From NCBI GenBank assembly GCA_002709085.1, contig PAPR01000045.1, positions 1 through 37,836 of the forward strand: a stretch of 37,836 nucleotides of DNA. The letters are read 5' to 3'. Shown here piece after piece: positions 34,462 to 37,836 of this stretch. The notes beneath the pieces are model-generated. The model was given only the letters and a program-made list of their open reading frames with translations, had not been told where the DNA came from and did not search any database. This DNA is from Pseudooceanicola sp. (GTDB lineage: Bacteria; Pseudomonadota; Alphaproteobacteria; Rhodobacterales; Rhodobacteraceae). Made by a program: the position numbers and the translations under genes. Each line of letters opens with the position of its first letter. The first letter of the stretch is position 1.

Positions 34462-34475
34462 TTTTAGGATTTAAC

Positions 34476-34531
34476 TGTCAGGTTGAGTGGATTTGGGGGA
34501 GCGGTAACTAGCTCAAGTTTGTATCGAGACC
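34476..34531 (-). repeat. REP-like palindromic element, minus orientation
   Basis: Begins TGTCAGGTTGAGTG and ends TTGTATCGAGACC, the same outer arms as the inverted copies in the 1089-1821 array more than 32 kb away. The inner arms (GATTTGGGGGAGC / GCTCAAGTTT) differ from those copies but still largely pair. Confidence 0.75.
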
Positions 34532-34535
34532 TTAT

Positions 34536-34609
34536 TTGGGTTGTTTGTTCTCGGTTGTCTGTTGTCTGTTGTCTGTTGTCGGTTTGAGCTTGCCTGATTA
34601 AGGTTGTCT
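34536..34609. repeat. Heptamer array plus tail; copy 2 of the direct repeat shared with 17491-17570
   Basis: Starts TTGGGTTGTTTGTTCTC, continues with GTTGTCT/GTTGTCG heptamers (34547-34582) and ends with TTTGAGC ... GCCTGATTAAGGTTG, the same order and orientation as at 17491-17570. The main differences are heptamer variants and one T fewer in the tail. Confidence 0.75.
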
Positions 34610-34642
34610 GTTCTCGGTTATCGGTTGTCGGTGGTGGATTCA

Positions 34643-34671
34643 GGATTTGGGATTTGGGATTTGGGATTTGG
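34643..34671. repeat. GGATTTG heptamer array
   Basis: Four perfect 7-bp units of GGATTTG. A further GTTGTCT/GTTCTCG/GTTATCG run occupies 34603-34631. The remainder to 34768 is low-complexity with no gene. Confidence 0.75.
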
Positions 34672-34768
34672 CACTTCGACAAGTGTGACAGTTGGGGAAT
34701 TGGTGAATCTGTGAGTGTGTGAGTATGTTGAAGCGGTTAATTGGGATTTGGGGTTGCAGTACAGAAGC

Positions 34769-34816
34769 GGTTCTCGATACATTCGCCTCGTGCCTCGGCG
34801 AACACTCGAACTGACA
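34769..34816 (+). repeat. REP-like palindromic element, plus orientation
   Basis: GGTTCTCGATACA and CACTCGAACTGACA flank an inner stem TTCGCC/GGCGAA that is unrelated in sequence to the inner stems of the other copies but perfectly self-complementary. Confidence 0.8.
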
Positions 34817-34845
34817 AAACTGACAAAAGAGCAAATTGGAAGTAA

Positions 34846-34883
34846 TAAAAAACCCTACAAAGCTTTTTTGGCTTGCAGGGTTT
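34846..34883 (-). terminator. Rho-independent terminator of the large secreted-protein gene
   Basis: Read on the minus strand, AAACCCTGCAAGC and GCTTTGTAGGGTTT pair (about 12 of 13) around a short A-rich loop and run into a T-tract. It lies 26 bp after the stop codon at 34909. Confidence 0.82.
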
Positions 34884-34908
34884 CAACAAACTATTTAGAT
34901 AAAGTTTT

Positions 34909-37338
34909 TCATTTTTCCTTCGTATTTAAAATATCAGAAGTGGCAGGTGTATTAACCTTTTCTACTTGAACTTCTGAGGGAATGGAAATAGGCTGCGTTT
35001 GTTGTTCATTGTTTTTCACATCAGCACTTGCTTCACTAGCACCATTAGACTTTATAGGTATTTTTGCAACATCTTGTAATTGACTTCTTACTGGTGTTTT
35101 AATTTCATTTTTTCTAGTATCTGTAATTGATTCATTATTTTTCGCAGTAAGGTTAAGTGGTCCTGGCCCTTCTGGCAATCTAAGACCTACATGTTTTGAA
35201 ACCACTCTACCATTTGCGTCTTTAGTATCTGCTCGGTTTGCAACAATTTGCCACGAAAAAGGCACATTGCTAGTTCCATTTTGTAATTCCTTTACCGTAA
35301 AACCATCGGCTGATTTGTTTGTAACATACACACCATTACAATCCCCTTCTAAAGTAACAAAAACCTTTAAAGGATGTTCGCTATCTATATGTAATGATTG
35401 TTTTAATACAGGATCTAATGCAATATACGCCTGACCATTTACCAACTGCCCTACGCCATAATCCTGAAACACGATTTCTGGTGCTTCTGGCGCAAACATA
35501 ATTCGCGGTACGTTATTGCTATCATTTATAAGAGTAGATACAGTTCCTGGCCCCACTATTTTAAAATCAGTTCCGGATAGGCCATCACCGACGGTTTCAT
35601 ATCGTAAACCAACATAGGCATAAGAAGGGATAGTTGCGGCTCCACCTGTTCTTACGGTACCTCCGCTAAAATATCCTCCGAAATAACTATCCCGTGCTGG
35701 AAAAGAGGTTCCTGAATTATCATTAAAAGCAATATTATCAAACCCTGCAATTACAGCACTTGCTCTAATTCCATTGTTATTATTTGCGCCATTGTTACTG
35801 ACGTTATTATCTGTATCTAACATAAAAATGCCTCCTGCATTTCCTCTATTTCCATTAGCTACAGCTCCCAAACCAGCATAACCAAACACTCCATTTCGGG
35901 TCCCGCTACCTGCAACGCCGCCGCCATTTGTATTTGTAATGATTGATGTACTATTATTTCCAGTTCCAATAACACCTGTACCAGTTGCAACTCTACCATG
36001 ACTAAATATACCATTTTCACCATTTGAAGCAATTCCGGTTCCAGAGGCTAAGTATGAAGATAAAGGAATATTATTTCCAGTGGCTAAAAGACCTGTTCCT
36101 GTAGCACTTATATGAAAACCACTAATTCCAAATCCACCTGCATTATTGGATATTCCATAAACACCACTACCAGTTCCAGTATTTTGACCATACACACCAT
36201 TATTAGCATTGCCCGCATCCCCCCTAACACCATTCCCGGTTCCTTGATTCCAACCGTATACTGCTGTTCCACTAGAAGTGTTATAACCTGCTACACCAAT
36301 CCCTACTCCATCGTTAAAACCTCTTACGCCAAGACCCGCAGCAGGATTATAACCATCCACGCCAATACCACCACCAGTACTTTGCCCATACACTCCATAT
36401 CCTACAGCTACATTCCCAAATACACCTACTGAATTTGTTGTAGCGTTTTCTCCATATATACCTACACCACCTGCCCCAGATGCATAACCATTTATAGCAT
36501 ATTCATTATTTGCACCCTGTACAGTTAAACGATCCCCTGCAATTGGTGCTCCTGTATCATTAATTACTACTTGACCATTAGCAAGAAAACGCATTCGTTC
36601 TGTGGCAGTAGTTGAAATTGCTAATGTATTTGCAGCGCTTCTGTAAATTCCAATATCTGGATCTGAAACCCAGGAATAAAAAGGCAATGCCGCAGTTCCA
36701 TTTGAATTGGCATGTACCTGATTTGAATTTGGTATCCTAAATCGTTCAGTACCATTTGTAGAAAAACCTATCACATTGGCTGCCTGTTGAAACATCCCTG
36801 TTCCCACGTTAGCGTTCCAAGAATAGATAGGTGATGAAGCATCTCCATTTGTATATGCTCTTAGTCTTCCTCCATTTGCTTGGGTTGTTCCATTGGTTAT
36901 TTCAAAACGATCGAAAGATGTTGTTTTAATTCTTAGGGCAATGTCATCTGTAGTGCCCAAAAAATTGGTTCCCGGAACGGTACCCGCATTTCCCCAACGG
37001 CCCCAATCGTTATTTGGTGCATCGGTGGCAAGGCGCACCCACTGCGAACCATCATTATAATAATAGCCCGGAGTAACATCGCCAGCTGTGTTTTTGTTAT
37101 ACACGACCATGCCTTGTACGTGGGCCGTCATGGGGGCAAAATTTGATGTATTTACAAGATTTACTCTTGGCAGTAACAAACCCTTTGTAGTCGTGGTGGC
37201 ATCACCAATTTCGAGAAGCGAATCGTCATTTGGATTTGTATTCCCAATACCAACTTGGGCAAAAGTGCTAAATGAAAGAATTAAAAAGAGACCGTAAATA
37301 CTAAAAGCAAGCCCCTGGGGAGTGTACATTTTTTTCAT
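34909..37338 (-). CDS. Large secreted repeat protein with GxGVxG-type repeats, 809 aa
   Basis: Signal peptide at residues 1-28 (MKKM... LFLILSFSTFAQ), then QVGIGNTNPNDDSLLEIG, a start shared by many Bacteroidota proteins with tail-fibre-like segments. Residues about 140-270 hold three loosely repeated blocks (FEITNG, TERFRIP, TERMRFLANGQVVIND). Residues about 284-490 are glycine-rich repeats of the form G.GVYGxN / GVGIYGEN / GVRGFN, likely a beta-helix or fibrous stalk. About 610-725 is a more globular domain (IVFQDYGVGQLVNGQAYIAL, VFVTLEGDCNGVYVTNKSAD, VKELQNGTSNVPFSWQIVA) that I recall from diverse large environmental proteins. The tail (735-809) is polar and probably disordered. No type IX sorting domain is seen. 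Monocistronic. Confidence 0.8.
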   Translation of the reverse strand: MKKMYTPQGLAFSIYGLFLILSFSTFAQVGIGNTNPNDDSLLEIGDATTTTKGLLLPRVNLVNTSNFAPMTAHVQGMVVYNKNTAGDVTPGYYYNDGSQWVRLATDAPNNDWGRWGNAGTVPGTNFLGTTDDIALRIKTTSFDRFEITNGTTQANGGRLRAYTNGDASSPIYSWNANVGTGMFQQAANVIGFSTNGTERFRIPNSNQVHANSNGTAALPFYSWVSDPDIGIYRSAANTLAISTTATERMRFLANGQVVINDTGAPIAGDRLTVQGANNEYAINGYASGAGGVGIYGENATTNSVGVFGNVAVGYGVYGQSTGGGIGVDGYNPAAGLGVRGFNDGVGIGVAGYNTSSGTAVYGWNQGTGNGVRGDAGNANNGVYGQNTGTGSGVYGISNNAGGFGISGFHISATGTGLLATGNNIPLSSYLASGTGIASNGENGIFSHGRVATGTGVIGTGNNSTSIITNTNGGGVAGSGTRNGVFGYAGLGAVANGNRGNAGGIFMLDTDNNVSNNGANNNNGIRASAVIAGFDNIAFNDNSGTSFPARDSYFGGYFSGGTVRTGGAATIPSYAYVGLRYETVGDGLSGTDFKIVGPGTVSTLINDSNNVPRIMFAPEAPEIVFQDYGVGQLVNGQAYIALDPVLKQSLHIDSEHPLKVFVTLEGDCNGVYVTNKSADGFTVKELQNGTSNVPFSWQIVANRADTKDANGRVVSKHVGLRLPEGPGPLNLTAKNNESITDTRKNEIKTPVRSQLQDVAKIPIKSNGASEASADVKNNEQQTQPISIPSEVQVEKVNTPATSDILNTKEK

Positions 37339-37386
37339 AAAAATAGTTTTAAAATTAAAACGAAATTATTATGATAAGGGGCATAA

Positions 37387-37418
37387 CAATGATATGGAAG
37401 TAGTGAAAAAAACGCAAA
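37387..37418 (-). promoter_or_regulatory. Bacteroidota-type promoter of the large secreted-protein gene
   Basis: On the minus strand TTTG (37418-37415) is followed after 20 nt by TATCATTG (37394-37387), a 7-of-8 match to the -7 consensus TAnnTTTG at the usual spacing. The ATG lies about 48 bp further at 37338, leaving a 5' leader of about 40 nt. Confidence 0.6.
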
Positions 37419-37625
37419 TTTTTTAAGCTATACTTAGCTCTACGGGCTTTTTGATACAAAATGCTCAAAATATTCGTTAAGACGTTTTTGATTTTCGACA
37501 AAGGGTTAAAATATGTAGGAAAAATACATATTGAGTAAGTGCTTAAATTGTAGGAATTTAAAACTTTAACATTTTGAAATTGTTAAAATCGGGGGGAATT
37601 CTTCTAGAAGTAGGTTTTTTGGGCT

Positions 37626-37731
37626 GTGAATTGTGAACTGTGAGACGTGAATAGTGAATAGTTAGTAGTTAGTTGTTAATAGTTAGTAGTTAATAGTTGT
37701 AGTCAGTAGTCAGTAGTCAGTAGTCAGTAGT
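37626..37731. repeat. Heptamer array abutting an insertion sequence
   Basis: About 15 units in a 7-bp period: GTGAATT, GTGAACT, GTGAATA, GTTAGTA, GTTAATA, then four TCAGTAG units. GTGAATA is the reverse complement of the TATTCAC-type units at 33316-33360, so the two arrays are the same type in opposite orientation. The DNA between 37419 and 37625 is AT-rich with no gene I recognise. Confidence 0.82.
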
Positions 37732-37738
37732 GAATTAA

Positions 37739-37836
37739 TGTACGTCCCTGATATAGGTTGACCACTTAAAGCGTGGAAAACTATGAAAGCAAATGTACGA
37801 AGTATTCGCAAGACGCGTAAATACTCAATTGAATTT
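37739..37836 (+). mobile_element. Left end of a probable IS3-family insertion sequence (truncated by window)
   Basis: TGTACGTCCCTGATATAGG at 37739 looks like an IS3-family terminal inverted repeat (begins with TG), right after the heptamer array. A transposase-like start follows 44 bp in. The right end lies outside the window, so the left boundary is a best guess. Confidence 0.5.
37783..37836 (+). CDS. Start of IS3-family transposase OrfA-like protein (partial)
   Basis: Eighteen codons from ATG 37783 read MKANVRSIRKTRKYSIEF and run off the window. The RKYSIEF phrase matches the start of HTH_Tnp_1-type OrfA proteins (RKY..EFK), the DNA-binding half of IS3 transposases. Only the N-terminus is present, so the family call rests on this short motif and the adjacent repeat-like end. 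Confidence 0.5.
   Translation, partial: MKANVRSIRKTRKYSIEF

Noticed and set aside
34464-34834. Two short minus-strand frames
   Set aside because: Their peptides consist of repeat units (QTTDNREQTT, PNPKSQI), so they come from the heptamer arrays.
36112-36432. A 106-residue plus-strand frame rich in Ser, Thr and Ile
   Set aside because: It is the antisense shadow of the glycine-rich repeats of the 809-residue protein.

Overview
The window looks like a piece of a marine Flavobacteriia (Bacteroidota) genome. The evidence is an AT-rich background with conserved genes near 45-55% GC, a Bacteroidota-type promoter (TTTG, 20 nt, TATCATTG) before the large secreted protein, a DNABII protein of the divergent Bacteroidota type, and gene content typical of flavobacterial surface-polysaccharide islands. 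Genus cannot be fixed from the sequence.

Most of the window (1-34206) is one polysaccharide locus, read almost entirely on the minus strand. It starts with an ABC-2 permease (Wzm, 33361-34206) and an ATPase with a C-terminal substrate-recognition extension (Wzt, 31991-33199), which is the ABC-transporter-dependent route for O-antigen or a related lipid-linked glycan. No Wzx/Wzy, initiating transferase or ligase is visible. Next come a PAPS-type sulfotransferase, two FkbM-like and one class I methyltransferase, glycosyltransferases, Gmd and Fcl (GDP-L-fucose synthesis), another methyltransferase, a WbsX-like protein, a plus-strand sulfotransferase cassette (20874-21671), and more GT2/GT4 enzymes. 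A plus-strand HU-like gene with its own terminator (17878-18318) splits the locus. The second half (1-17453) carries a GT2, a methyltransferase, a DUF6625-like protein, a pyruvyltransferase, several GT4 enzymes, an asparagine-synthase-like protein without the glutaminase active site, a complete AsnB-type amidotransferase, a third sulfotransferase and a partial exostosin at the left edge. Together they suggest a fucose-containing glycan decorated with sulfate, methyl, pyruvate and amide groups. Frequent ATGA/GTGA overlaps suggest translational coupling.

Right of the locus, 34207-34908 is non-coding repeat DNA. It is followed by a monocistronic 809-residue secreted protein (34909-37338) with GxGVxG-type repeats, its own promoter and terminator. 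The right edge holds another repeat array and the start of a probable IS3-family insertion sequence.

The most unusual features are non-coding. (1) A family of palindromic elements (seven in one orientation, four in the other) keeps conserved outer arms while the inner stem changes but stays self-complementary. (2) Degenerate tandem arrays with many different motifs nearly all share a 7-bp period. (3) A roughly 75-bp direct repeat lies at both ends of the 17.5-34.5 kb block. (4) GC content breaks sharply inside wzt, from about 60% to 23-33%, suggesting a mosaic gene whose polysaccharide-recognition half was exchanged.
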